This document shows, piece by piece, positions 1 through 4,711 of a stretch of DNA of 8,364 bases. The translations under genes were made by a program, and so were the position numbers. The stretch is from Alphaproteobacteria bacterium (GTDB lineage Bacteria; Pseudomonadota; Alphaproteobacteria; Puniceispirillales; Puniceispirillaceae): the NCBI GenBank assembly GCA_011524805.1, contig WTJO01000195.1, positions 1-8,364 of the forward strand, written 5' to 3'. Positions within the stretch are counted from its first letter, which is position 1. Each line of letters begins with the position of its first letter. The notes below the pieces were generated by a model. It saw only the letters and a program-made list of their open reading frames with translations. It ran no database searches and had not been told where the DNA came from.

Positions 1-180
1 CAGATGGCCTTTCCGGGCGGCGCCGGCTATGGCAAGCCAGAAGATAGAGCCAAAGCTGATATCAGGCGCGACCTTGCCCTTGGCTATATCTCGGCCGAAC
101 AGGGGGCAGAGATCTATGGCATGGCGCAGTCTGAAATTGACGCGGTGCTGGAGGCAGCCATGGCAGGGGAAGTGTTTTGA
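1..180 (+). CDS. hyuB: N-methylhydantoinase B / oxoprolinase B-type subunit, C-terminal end (5' truncated by window)
   Basis: Only the last 59 residues are visible, in frame from the first base to TGA at 178-180. They contain the pattern typical of the end of hydantoinase B proteins: a glycine-rich PGGAGYG stretch, then charged residues, then a segment of the form DLALGYISAEQGAEIYG and a short acidic tail. In this family the B subunit works with an A subunit in ATP-dependent hydrolysis of cyclic amides (hydantoins, 5-oxoproline and related lactams) in the cytoplasm. The partner gene is presumably upstream of the window. A strong intrinsic terminator begins 5 bases after the stop, so this gene probably ends its own transcription unit. 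The family call is fairly safe. The substrate cannot be told from the C-terminus. Confidence 0.85.
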   Translation, partial: QMAFPGGAGYGKPEDRAKADIRRDLALGYISAEQGAEIYGMAQSEIDAVLEAAMAGEVF

Positions 181-184
181 GGGG

Positions 185-224
185 TGCGCTTTGGGGACTA
201 CCTAAAGACGCATTTTTTATTTTT
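185..224 (+). terminator. Rho-independent terminator after the hydantoinase gene
   Basis: The 5' arm TGCGCTTTGGG (185-195) pairs with CCTAAAG-A-CGCA (201-212). There is one bulged A at 208, a G-T pair next to the GG/CC core, and a five-base loop GACTA (196-200). It is followed at once by TTTTTTATTTT (213-224). A stem of about eleven pairs with an uninterrupted T-tract is the classic intrinsic terminator form. It separates the upstream hydantoinase operon from the genes that follow. Confidence 0.85.
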
Positions 225-338
225 ATCCTGACCTTTCTAGCTATCTAGCCCTCCAGATGCTGTATTGGCGTTAGTGATTGTAGCTGCGGCCAGAAAAAGG
301 CTAGCGACAAAATAAAAAACCTCCATGTCAATATCTCC

Positions 339-365
339 ATAAATTAGCATTACAACCTAATTTAT
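339..365. repeat. 9-bp perfect inverted repeat in AT-rich spacer
   Basis: ATAAATTAG (339-347) and CTAATTTAT (357-365) are exact reverse complements separated by nine bases. A second, mutually exclusive pairing exists between TTAGC (344-348) and GCTAA (368-372), and TTAGCTAA (365-372) is itself palindromic. It could be an operator or an AT-rich cruciform. There is no T-tract in the plus direction, so it is not a plus-strand terminator. AT-rich sequence yields such repeats by chance more readily than balanced sequence. Confidence 0.45.
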
Positions 366-447
366 TAGCTAAAAAAAATTAAAAAACACCCATGCCGAGC
401 ATATTGGACCGCACCCTTTCCATTTCAACGGTCGCATAAAAATACTC

Positions 448-477
448 TTGTCCATCTTGACAAATCTGCACTATCAC
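448..477 (+). promoter_or_regulatory. Candidate promoter/operator for the pirin gene
   Basis: TTGTC (448-452) and GACAA (459-463) form a dyad with six bases between. Within it, TTGTCC (448-453) could serve as a -35 box with TATCAC (472-477) as -10 across an 18-base spacer. TTGACA (457-462) is a perfect -35 consensus but lacks a good -10 at the right distance. The start codon lies 57 bases downstream of the candidate -10. The boxes are matched by eye only, so promoter identity is tentative. Confidence 0.3.
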
Positions 478-534
478 CCATTTCTTGGGGCAGGCACAAG
501 ATGGTAATCTAGCAGAGTTCAGGAGAGTGCGCCC

Positions 535-1473
535 ATGTCAATCAGACCTATTAAGACAAGCAGTCAGGCACGCCCCACCATGGAAGGGGCAGGGGTGCAT
601 CTGCATCGCGTATTTGGCTTTGGCGATACTGACATGTTTGACCCGTTTCTAATGATGGATGACTTCAGGAATGATGATCCTGCCGCCTATCGTTCGGGCT
701 TTCCGTGGCACCCGCATCGCGGCATCGAAACCATTACCTATGTTCTGAAAGGTCAGGTTGAGCATGCAGATTCGCTAGGCAATCGCGGTGTGCTGTCAGA
801 TGGCTCTGTGCAGTGGATGACAGCAGGCTCAGGCATCATTCATCAGGAAATGCCAAAGGGCAACGAGGCTGGCCAGATGCATGGCTTCCAGCTTTGGGCA
901 AATCTGCCAAAAGACCAGAAAATGTGTACGCCGCGCTATCAGGATATAGGCGGGGCTGATATTACCAGCCTGACAGATGATGACGGCACCCATATTCGCG
1001 TGGTGGCTGGTGATTATCGCGGCTATAAAGGGCCTGTTGACGGGATTGATACCAACCCCTCCTATCTGGATATATCGCTGCTGCCAAATGTCAAAAAGCG
1101 TTTTCCGTTTGATACCCGCCGTCAGGGTTTTGCCTACATTTTTGAAGGCTCTGCCAGCTTTGGCAATGCCTCTGCGCCGTTCGGGGTGAATGTCGAAAAG
1201 GAATTTGCCGGTGAAGAGCTGAAGATCAGAGACCAGTCTGGCAACCGCACGCTGGTGGTATTTGGCGAGGGGGACGAGGTGGAAGTGACTGCTGGCGAGC
1301 ATGGCGTGCGCTTTTTGCTGATCTCGGGTGCGCCGTTGCGCGAGCCTGTGGCATGGCATGGGCCGATTGTGATGAATACGCGCGAGGAATTACATACTGC
1401 GTTTGCAGAGCTGAATAGCGGCAAGTTTGTGAAAACAGGCGCAGAAGAATTCATGAATTCGCGCGGGCGGTAA
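535..1473 (+). CDS. Pirin family protein (YhhW-like cupin)
   Basis: This is a 312-residue two-domain cupin of the pirin family, close to the usual bacterial length of about 230-310. The N-terminal cupin carries the signature WHPHRGIETITYVL (58-71) and the later GSGIIHQEMP (98-107). By family knowledge His59, His61, His103 and Glu105 correspond to the four metal ligands, so the metal site looks complete. The C-terminal half (about 190-290) fits the pirin C domain. Bacterial homologues such as E. coli YhhW show quercetin 2,3-dioxygenase activity in vitro, but the physiological role is usually unknown and a redox-sensing role is also proposed. The ATG is supported by AGGAG at 521-525. The gene stands alone between a terminator and the monooxygenase gene 126 bases on. 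Its last codons include a 14-bp palindrome (1447-1460) of no evident meaning. Confidence 0.92.
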   Translation: MSIRPIKTSSQARPTMEGAGVHLHRVFGFGDTDMFDPFLMMDDFRNDDPAAYRSGFPWHPHRGIETITYVLKGQVEHADSLGNRGVLSDGSVQWMTAGSGIIHQEMPKGNEAGQMHGFQLWANLPKDQKMCTPRYQDIGGADITSLTDDDGTHIRVVAGDYRGYKGPVDGIDTNPSYLDISLLPNVKKRFPFDTRRQGFAYIFEGSASFGNASAPFGVNVEKEFAGEELKIRDQSGNRTLVVFGEGDEVEVTAGEHGVRFLLISGAPLREPVAWHGPIVMNTREELHTAFAELNSGKFVKTGAEEFMNSRGR

Positions 1474-1485
1474 TCTGGTACCCCA

Positions 1486-1514
1486 TTGATTTATTATCTT
1501 TCCTATGGTGTAGT
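1486..1514 (+). promoter_or_regulatory. Weak candidate promoter for the flavin monooxygenase gene
   Basis: TTGATT (1486-1491) and TGTAGT (1509-1514) are separated by 17 bases and each matches four of six consensus positions. Downstream lies a short dyad, ATGCG-CC-CGCAT (1544-1555), and then the tandem repeat before the ribosome binding site. No terminator is visible after the pirin gene, so read-through is equally possible. Confidence 0.22.
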
Positions 1515-1560
1515 CTAAAGTCTGTTTTCGGGGCTATGTTTTCATGCGCCCGCATTTCCT

Positions 1561-1587
1561 GCGATATACAACAGGCGATATACAACA
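1561..1587 (+). repeat. Tandem direct repeat (13-bp unit, period 14) next to the ribosome binding site
   Basis: GCGATATACAACA occurs twice, at 1561-1573 and 1575-1587, identical in all 13 positions and separated by one G. The second copy runs directly into AGGAAGG (1589-1595), the ribosome binding site of the monooxygenase gene at 1600. It may be a recent slippage duplication or a pair of binding sites in the leader. The sequence alone does not decide. Confidence 0.75.
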
Positions 1588-1599
1588 AAGGAAGGTAAA

Positions 1600-2757
1600 A
1601 TGACAATTGTGCCGATCACTAGCCCTGATCTCGCCGCCGCTGAGGTCAGTTTTTTCTCTGCCCTCTGCTCTGATGATTATCAGTATCTTGGCGTGCCAGA
1701 TGGTACTTTGCGGTCAAGCTGGGCACATTGTTCCGAAATTGTCACACGCTCAGAGCAGAATGGTTTTCGTAATATTCTGTGCCCCTCTTCGTATCAGGTA
1801 GGGCAGGATACATTGTCGTTCGTAGCGGGATGTGCGCCGATAACCGAAAACATCAATCTGTTGGCGGCGGTACGCTGTGGCGAGATGCAGCCCATCATGC
1901 TGGCGCGCACCATTGCCACGCTTGATCATATGCTGGCAGGCCGGCTGACCATCAACATTATCAGCTCTGATTTTCCCGGCCAGAAAGAAGAGAGCAGCTA
2001 TCGCTATCAGCGTTCGCGCGAAGTGGTGGAAATTCTGAAACAGGCATGGACGCAGGATGAAATAAATTATCAGGGCGAGGTTTATCAGTTTGAAAATGTC
2101 CCCACCGACCCTGCCAGGCCCTATCAGCAAAATGGCGGGCCGCTATTATATTTTGGGGGCTATTCGCCTGATGCGGTTGAGCTATGCGCCCAGCATTGTG
2201 ATGTCTATCTGATGTGGCCAGAGACTCGTGAAGATTTGGCTGCGCGGATGAAGACAGTCAATGAACGTGCCGAACAGTATGACCGGACGCTGGATTACGG
2301 ATTACGGGTGCATATGATTGTGCGTGATACCGAAGCCGAGGCACGTGAATATGCCGAAATGCTGGTCTCACAGCTAGATGACGACACAGGCATACAGATA
2401 CGTGAGCGCGCCCTTGACAGCACCTCTCTAGGGGTGGCGCGTCAGGCACGAAACCGTGAGCTTGCCGACATGGAAGGGTTTATCGAGCGGCATCTCTGGA
2501 CAGGGGTGGGACGGGCCCGTTCAGGCTGTGGCGCCGCGCTGGTAGGGTCTGCCGACCAGATACTATCCGAAATTGAAGCCTATCAGAAAATGGGGATGCG
2601 CAGCTTTATTTTCTCTGGCTATCCGCATCTGGATGAATGTGACTATATCGGCAAGCTGGTACTTCCGTATCTGGCTACCTGTTCTCTACCTGAGGCCTAT
2701 GGCAGAGTGCCTGCCAGCCCTCCAGCTACCCCGCTGGCCATAGGTGCCCGCCGCTAA
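1600..2757 (+). CDS. SsuD-like flavin-dependent monooxygenase (luciferase-like, LLM class)
   Basis: This 385-residue single-domain protein has the length and layout of FMNH2-dependent alkanesulfonate monooxygenases (E. coli SsuD is about 380). Recognisable blocks are LARTIATLDHMLAGRL (101-116), the flavin-enzyme signature region; YGLRVHMIVRDTE (233-245), whose Arg236 and His238 match SsuD Arg226 and His228; GVGRARSGCGAALVGS (302-317); and FSGYPHLDE (338-346), where Tyr341 probably matches SsuD Tyr331. The SsuD Cys54 region is different: here it reads SSYQVGQDTL (63-72), without a cysteine. Such enzymes use reduced FMN and O2 in the cytoplasm to cleave C-S or C-N bonds. No flavin reductase partner lies in the window. 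The substrate is unknown: it could be a sulfonate, a sulfone or a nitrogen heterocycle as for RutA. The ATG at 1600 follows AGGAAGG at a good distance. Confidence 0.88.
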   Translation: MTIVPITSPDLAAAEVSFFSALCSDDYQYLGVPDGTLRSSWAHCSEIVTRSEQNGFRNILCPSSYQVGQDTLSFVAGCAPITENINLLAAVRCGEMQPIMLARTIATLDHMLAGRLTINIISSDFPGQKEESSYRYQRSREVVEILKQAWTQDEINYQGEVYQFENVPTDPARPYQQNGGPLLYFGGYSPDAVELCAQHCDVYLMWPETREDLAARMKTVNERAEQYDRTLDYGLRVHMIVRDTEAEAREYAEMLVSQLDDDTGIQIRERALDSTSLGVARQARNRELADMEGFIERHLWTGVGRARSGCGAALVGSADQILSEIEAYQKMGMRSFIFSGYPHLDECDYIGKLVLPYLATCSLPEAYGRVPASPPATPLAIGARR

Positions 2758-2813
2758 TTTTCTTCACGCTATGATAATGCTGTTTTGCAGGGCAGGTCTT
2801 CCACTGATACCTC

Positions 2814-2850
2814 ACAGCCATTTAACAGTAGTGGCAACAGGCTGTTTTTT
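2814..2850 (+). terminator. Probable intrinsic terminator after the monooxygenase gene
   Basis: ACAGCC (2814-2819) pairs with GGCTGT (2840-2845), followed directly by TTTTT (2846-2850). The 20-base loop is long, but a competing inner pairing GCCA/TGGC lies within it. The immediate T-run supports termination. It lies 57 bases after the monooxygenase stop and would separate that gene from the Lin0512 pair. Confidence 0.5.
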
Positions 2851-2894
2851 ATGGAGGTCCGGCGCGGCTTTCGCTAGACTTGCTTCTGGCTGGC

Positions 2895-2933
2895 ATGAAC
2901 AGTAACAGTAATAGTAACAGGGATAGAAAATAG
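2895..2933 (+). other. In-frame 12-codon mini-ORF upstream of the first Lin0512 gene
   Basis: ATG at 2895 opens a frame reading M-N-S-N-S-N-S-N-R-D-R-K and stops at TAG (2931-2933), three bases before and in the same frame as the ATG at 2937. The Asn-Ser repeats come from the hexanucleotide repeat. No Shine-Dalgarno sequence precedes this ATG, so translation is doubtful. If it is translated, terminating ribosomes could reinitiate at 2937, whose own ribosome binding site is weak. Confidence 0.25.
2898..2921 (+). repeat. Imperfect hexanucleotide tandem repeat, four units
   Basis: The units are AACAGT (2898-2903), AACAGT (2904-2909), AATAGT (2910-2915) and AACAGG (2916-2921). Two are identical and the other two differ by one base each. 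The last unit supplies the only purine-rich sequence (CAGGGA) before the ATG at 2937. Short repeats of this kind can change copy number by slippage, and each change would leave the mini-ORF in frame. Confidence 0.7.
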
Positions 2934-2936
2934 CTT

Positions 2937-3302
2937 ATGGCCATTAAACGGATTGCGCTGGAGTTGGGACTGGGTACTTCCCTTCGCCGGCATGACTATA
3001 CACAAGCCGCGATACGCGCTGTTAAAGATGCGCTGTGGCATAATTCCATTTCATTTGCGCAGGCTTTCGGCTTTCCGCGTGAGGCAATGATGATTGAGGT
3101 GGCGCTGGCAAGTCAGCAACCGGACAAGATAGATATTGCCGCGGTGGCAGATATTTTCCCCTATGGTCAGGTGTCTGTTAGTTCCGGCTTTGGTGGGCTG
3201 GATGTCCCGAAACCAGATGATAGCGGGCATACCATCATGGTGAATGCAGCGATTATTGTCAGCTTTGATATGGAAAAGACAGACGCAGGAGAGACAGCAT
3301 GA
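2937..3302 (+). CDS. Lin0512 family protein, first of a tandem pair (function unknown)
   Basis: This 121-residue protein matches the small conserved Lin0512 family by its N-terminus LELGLGTSLRRHDYTQAA (8-25), the following helix with RAVKDALWHNSI, a central QQPDKIDIAAV, and a C-terminal FPYGQVSVSSGFGGLDVP plus MVNAAIIVSF. No enzyme activity is known to me for the family. The N-terminal signature I recall for it, GxGxDxHG, reads G-L-G-T-S-L-R-R here, so the Asp, His and last Gly are all replaced. No signal peptide or membrane segment is seen, which indicates a cytoplasmic protein. The ribosome binding site is weak (CAGGGA, 2918-2923, 13 bases before ATG). Its stop overlaps the next start in an ATGA, so the two genes are almost certainly translated together. 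Confidence 0.82.
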   Translation: MAIKRIALELGLGTSLRRHDYTQAAIRAVKDALWHNSISFAQAFGFPREAMMIEVALASQQPDKIDIAAVADIFPYGQVSVSSGFGGLDVPKPDDSGHTIMVNAAIIVSFDMEKTDAGETA

Positions 3303-3661
3303 GCAGGCTAATTCTGGAAATGGGTATGGGCAACGACCTTTATGGTCAGGATTATACCAAAGCCGCCTGTCGTGCGGTACAGGATGCGATACATCACTCA
3401 TCACTTACCCTGTTTAGCTCGCTGGGGCTGGATCATGCAGCGATGCAGGTGAAAGTTACGATAGGGGTGCAGGCACCCGAAAAGGTAGACAGAAAAGTGG
3501 TGGCCGCCGAATTGCCACGCGGCGTTGCCGAGGTGAGCGTGGTGAAAGGCGGAATAGATATTCATGACCCTGAACGCGGTAGCATTAGCGTGGTGGCCAA
3601 TGCCGCTATTGAAGCGTTTTACGAGATACCGCAGGGCGAATGGAAACTCTCTAGCCCTTAA
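3299..3661 (+). CDS. Lin0512 family protein, second of a tandem pair (function unknown)
   Basis: This 120-residue paralogue of the preceding protein aligns along its whole length. Shared blocks are LE-G-G at the start, DYT-AA-RAV-DA near residue 18, a central Q-P-K-D, P-G followed by VSV and GG-D, and NAAI near the end. The family signature here reads G-M-G-N-D-L-Y-G (9-16): the Asp is kept and the His is replaced by Tyr. It is therefore closer to the canonical family than the first copy. The start ATG (3299) overlaps the upstream stop, and AGGAGAG (3287-3293) lies inside the upstream gene, so coupling is well supported. The pairing of one more conserved and one degenerate copy suggests a heteromer, which is inference. 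The last codons and stop form the left arm of a long hairpin. Confidence 0.84.
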   Translation: MSRLILEMGMGNDLYGQDYTKAACRAVQDAIHHSSLTLFSSLGLDHAAMQVKVTIGVQAPEKVDRKVVAAELPRGVAEVSVVKGGIDIHDPERGSISVVANAAIEAFYEIPQGEWKLSSP

Positions 3662-3691
3662 CAGGCACCAATCCTGAAGGGGCTGGATTTT
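3651..3691 (+). terminator. Long hairpin at the end of the Lin0512 pair, terminator or attenuator
   Basis: CTAGCCCTT (3651-3659) pairs with AGGGGCTGG (3678-3686) over nine positions, two of them G-T. Inside, CAGG (3662-3665) pairs with CCTG (3673-3676) around the loop CACCAAT. ATTTTCT follows. The T-run is only four bases, so termination may be partial, leaving some read-through into the aldolase-like gene. The left arm overlaps the end of the second Lin0512 coding region and its TAA, so translating ribosomes would disturb the stem. Confidence 0.5.
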
Positions 3692-3692
3692 C

Positions 3693-3732
3693 TGCCAGAA
3701 TCTTGGCACTCTAGAAGATACGAAATATTTCG
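3693..3732 (+). promoter_or_regulatory. Two dyads and promoter-like boxes before the aldolase-like gene
   Basis: TGCCA (3693-3697) and TGGCA (3704-3708) form a dyad with a six-base centre. CGAAATATTTCG (3721-3732) is a perfect 12-bp palindrome directly before the ribosome binding site AGGGAGAG (3734-3741). TTGGCA (3703-3708) matches five of six -35 positions, with TATTTC (3726-3731) as a poor -10 at 17 bases. A start of transcription there would leave only about eight bases of leader and cut the ribosome binding site, which counts against this exact promoter. The palindromes themselves are certain; their role is not. Confidence 0.35.
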
Positions 3733-3745
3733 CAGGGAGAGAGAA

Positions 3746-4552
3746 ATGGCGAGACAGCTAGGCTATGATGATTTAATTGCCACAATCCCTGAGCCACCAA
3801 AAGGGATGGATAGCACGGAATGGACAGCACGGGTTGAGCTTGCTGCTGCCTACCGACTGACCCATTTTTATGGCTGGACAAGTGTTGTGTATAACCATAT
3901 CACCTTGCGCGTGCCAGATACTGACACCTTTCTGATTAATGCCTTTGGGTTGCGATATGACGAGATCACCGCCTCAAATCTGGTGCTGATTGATCTTGAT
4001 GGCAACAAGGTCGATCCTGAGAATAAATGGCCTGTTAATAAGGCTGGCTACCTCATCCATTCTGCCATTCACAAGGCGCGGCCAGATGATCTGCATTGTG
4101 TGATGCATACCCACGAGCCATATAGCCAGACAATGTCGGCGCTGAATGTCGAATCTGTCCCGCTGGTGCAGGAAGCCTGCCAGCTATTTGAGCGCGTTGG
4201 CTATCATGATTTTGAGGGTATTGTGCTGGATGAAAGCGAGCAGGAACGGCTGGTCGCCGCCATTGGCACGCAACATCATACGCTGGTGCTGAAAAATCAC
4301 GGGTTATTGACCGCAGGGCCTAGCGCGGCATGGGCATTTGTGCGCCATCAGCTTTTTATCCGCAATGCCGAGATTCAGTTGCGGGCGATGGCAACAGGCG
4401 CCGATATTAGCAAGATTTCCGATGAGGTGATGTGCAGTACACGCCATCAGTTTGAAGGTGGTGATGCACAGGCAGGGGCGGCTGTGCGCCATCCTGAATG
4501 GCCGGCCTTTCTGCGGATGCTGGATCAGATTGACCCAAGCTGGAAACAATAG
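3746..4552 (+). CDS. Class II aldolase/adducin family protein
   Basis: This 268-residue single-domain protein follows the class II aldolase/adducin pattern. It has an N-terminal helix, then YGWTSVVYNHITLRVP (42-57), INAFGLRYDEITASNLV (64-80), the zinc-binding VMHTH (119-123) and LKNHGLL (182-188). His121, His123 and His185 are the expected metal ligands. The catalytic acid of L-fuculose-phosphate aldolase (Glu73, in an S-S-E-W context) appears absent: the matching stretch reads NKAGYLIH (98-105). That resembles the adducin-like subgroup, so a retro-aldol reaction is not assured, and decarboxylase, epimerase-like or non-enzymatic roles remain open. Its start follows AGGGAGAG. It lies 84 bases after the Lin0512 pair, behind a hairpin, and before a candidate terminator. 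The family is sure; the reaction and substrate are unknown. Confidence 0.88.
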   Translation: MARQLGYDDLIATIPEPPKGMDSTEWTARVELAAAYRLTHFYGWTSVVYNHITLRVPDTDTFLINAFGLRYDEITASNLVLIDLDGNKVDPENKWPVNKAGYLIHSAIHKARPDDLHCVMHTHEPYSQTMSALNVESVPLVQEACQLFERVGYHDFEGIVLDESEQERLVAAIGTQHHTLVLKNHGLLTAGPSAAWAFVRHQLFIRNAEIQLRAMATGADISKISDEVMCSTRHQFEGGDAQAGAAVRHPEWPAFLRMLDQIDPSWKQ

Positions 4553-4557
4553 CCGTA

Positions 4558-4588
4558 ATTAACTGGCTTGTCCGGTTGATATTATTTT
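4558..4588 (+). terminator. Probable intrinsic terminator after the aldolase-like gene
   Basis: ATTAACTGG (4558-4566) pairs with CCGGTTGAT (4572-4580) over nine positions, including two G-T pairs, around the five-base loop CTTGT. ATTATTTT follows. It begins six bases after the stop codon. The tail is interrupted by A residues, so efficiency is uncertain. It separates the aldolase-like gene from the transporter operon. Confidence 0.55.
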
Positions 4589-4595
4589 ACAATCA

Positions 4596-4616
4596 GTCAA
4601 TAGGAAATTTATTGAC
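4596..4616. promoter_or_regulatory. Inverted repeat, probable operator of the TRAP transporter operon
   Basis: GTCAATA (4596-4602) and TATTGAC (4610-4616) are perfect reverse complements with a seven-base centre, giving a 21-bp dyad 95 bases before the first transporter codon. TTGACC (4612-4617), a fair -35 box, overlaps the right arm, but no good -10 stands at the normal distance. Without a T-tract it is not a terminator. A regulator such as a GntR- or LysR-type protein would fit, though none is encoded in the window. Confidence 0.5.
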
Positions 4617-4702
4617 CAGGCTGTTTATGCTGTGCTTTGCTTTTAGCTAGATATTTGCGTGCATTTCATCTCAGAGAGCCCGCAAAGTCCAATCATATAT
4701 GT

Positions 4703-4707
4703 GGAGG
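4703..4707 (+). promoter_or_regulatory. Ribosome binding site that fixes the TRAP binding-protein start
   Basis: GGAGG, four bases before ATG at 4712, selects that start. A longer in-frame reading from 4637 would add 25 residues ahead of the signal peptide (beginning MLLARYLRAF) and has no ribosome binding site. Only the 4712 start puts the MKK signal sequence at the N-terminus. Confidence 0.85.
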
Positions 4708-4711
4708 AATC

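Larger units (their letters stand above)
225..534. other. Intergenic spacer, AT-rich, no gene seen
   Basis: This stretch of about 310 bases between the terminator and the pirin gene holds no convincing open reading frame, tRNA or rRNA on either strand. Its middle (about 300-390) is very AT-rich, with runs of A and a 9-bp inverted repeat listed separately. The right part carries promoter-like hexamers and a small dyad (448-463). An aggag ribosome binding site at 521-525 serves the pirin start at 535. The pirin promoter is probably here. Confidence 0.6.

Noticed and set aside
375..465. Minus-strand small RNA ending in the T-rich complement of the A-runs, with the ATGC/GCAT hairpin (391-401) as terminator
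   Set aside because: The hairpin has only four pairs, the T-run starts four bases later, and the only promoter-like boxes on the minus strand are poor. Not enough to annotate.
829..1359. Long minus-strand open frame inside the pirin gene
   Set aside because: It is the shadow of a strongly conserved plus-strand gene, has no recognisable domain and no ribosome binding site.
1447..1460. 14-bp perfect palindrome of two GAATTC sites around AT in the pirin 3' end
   Set aside because: It lies in coding sequence and is explained by codons for E-F-M-N-S. No sign of a vector junction or functional site.
1479..1512. TACCCCAT / ATGGTGTA pairing after the pirin gene as a terminator
   Set aside because: One mismatch, an 18-base loop and no T-tract. 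It does not look like an intrinsic terminator.
2851..2877. Eight-codon frame from ATG at 2851 and an orphan GGAGG at 2853-2857
   Set aside because: No start codon stands at the right distance after GGAGG, and the frame ends at TAG within nine codons with nothing to support it.
4637..4711. Longer N-terminus for the TRAP binding protein (25 extra residues from an upstream in-frame start)
   Set aside because: No ribosome binding site, and it would bury the signal peptide. The ATG at 4712 has GGAGG four bases upstream and begins with a normal MKK signal sequence.
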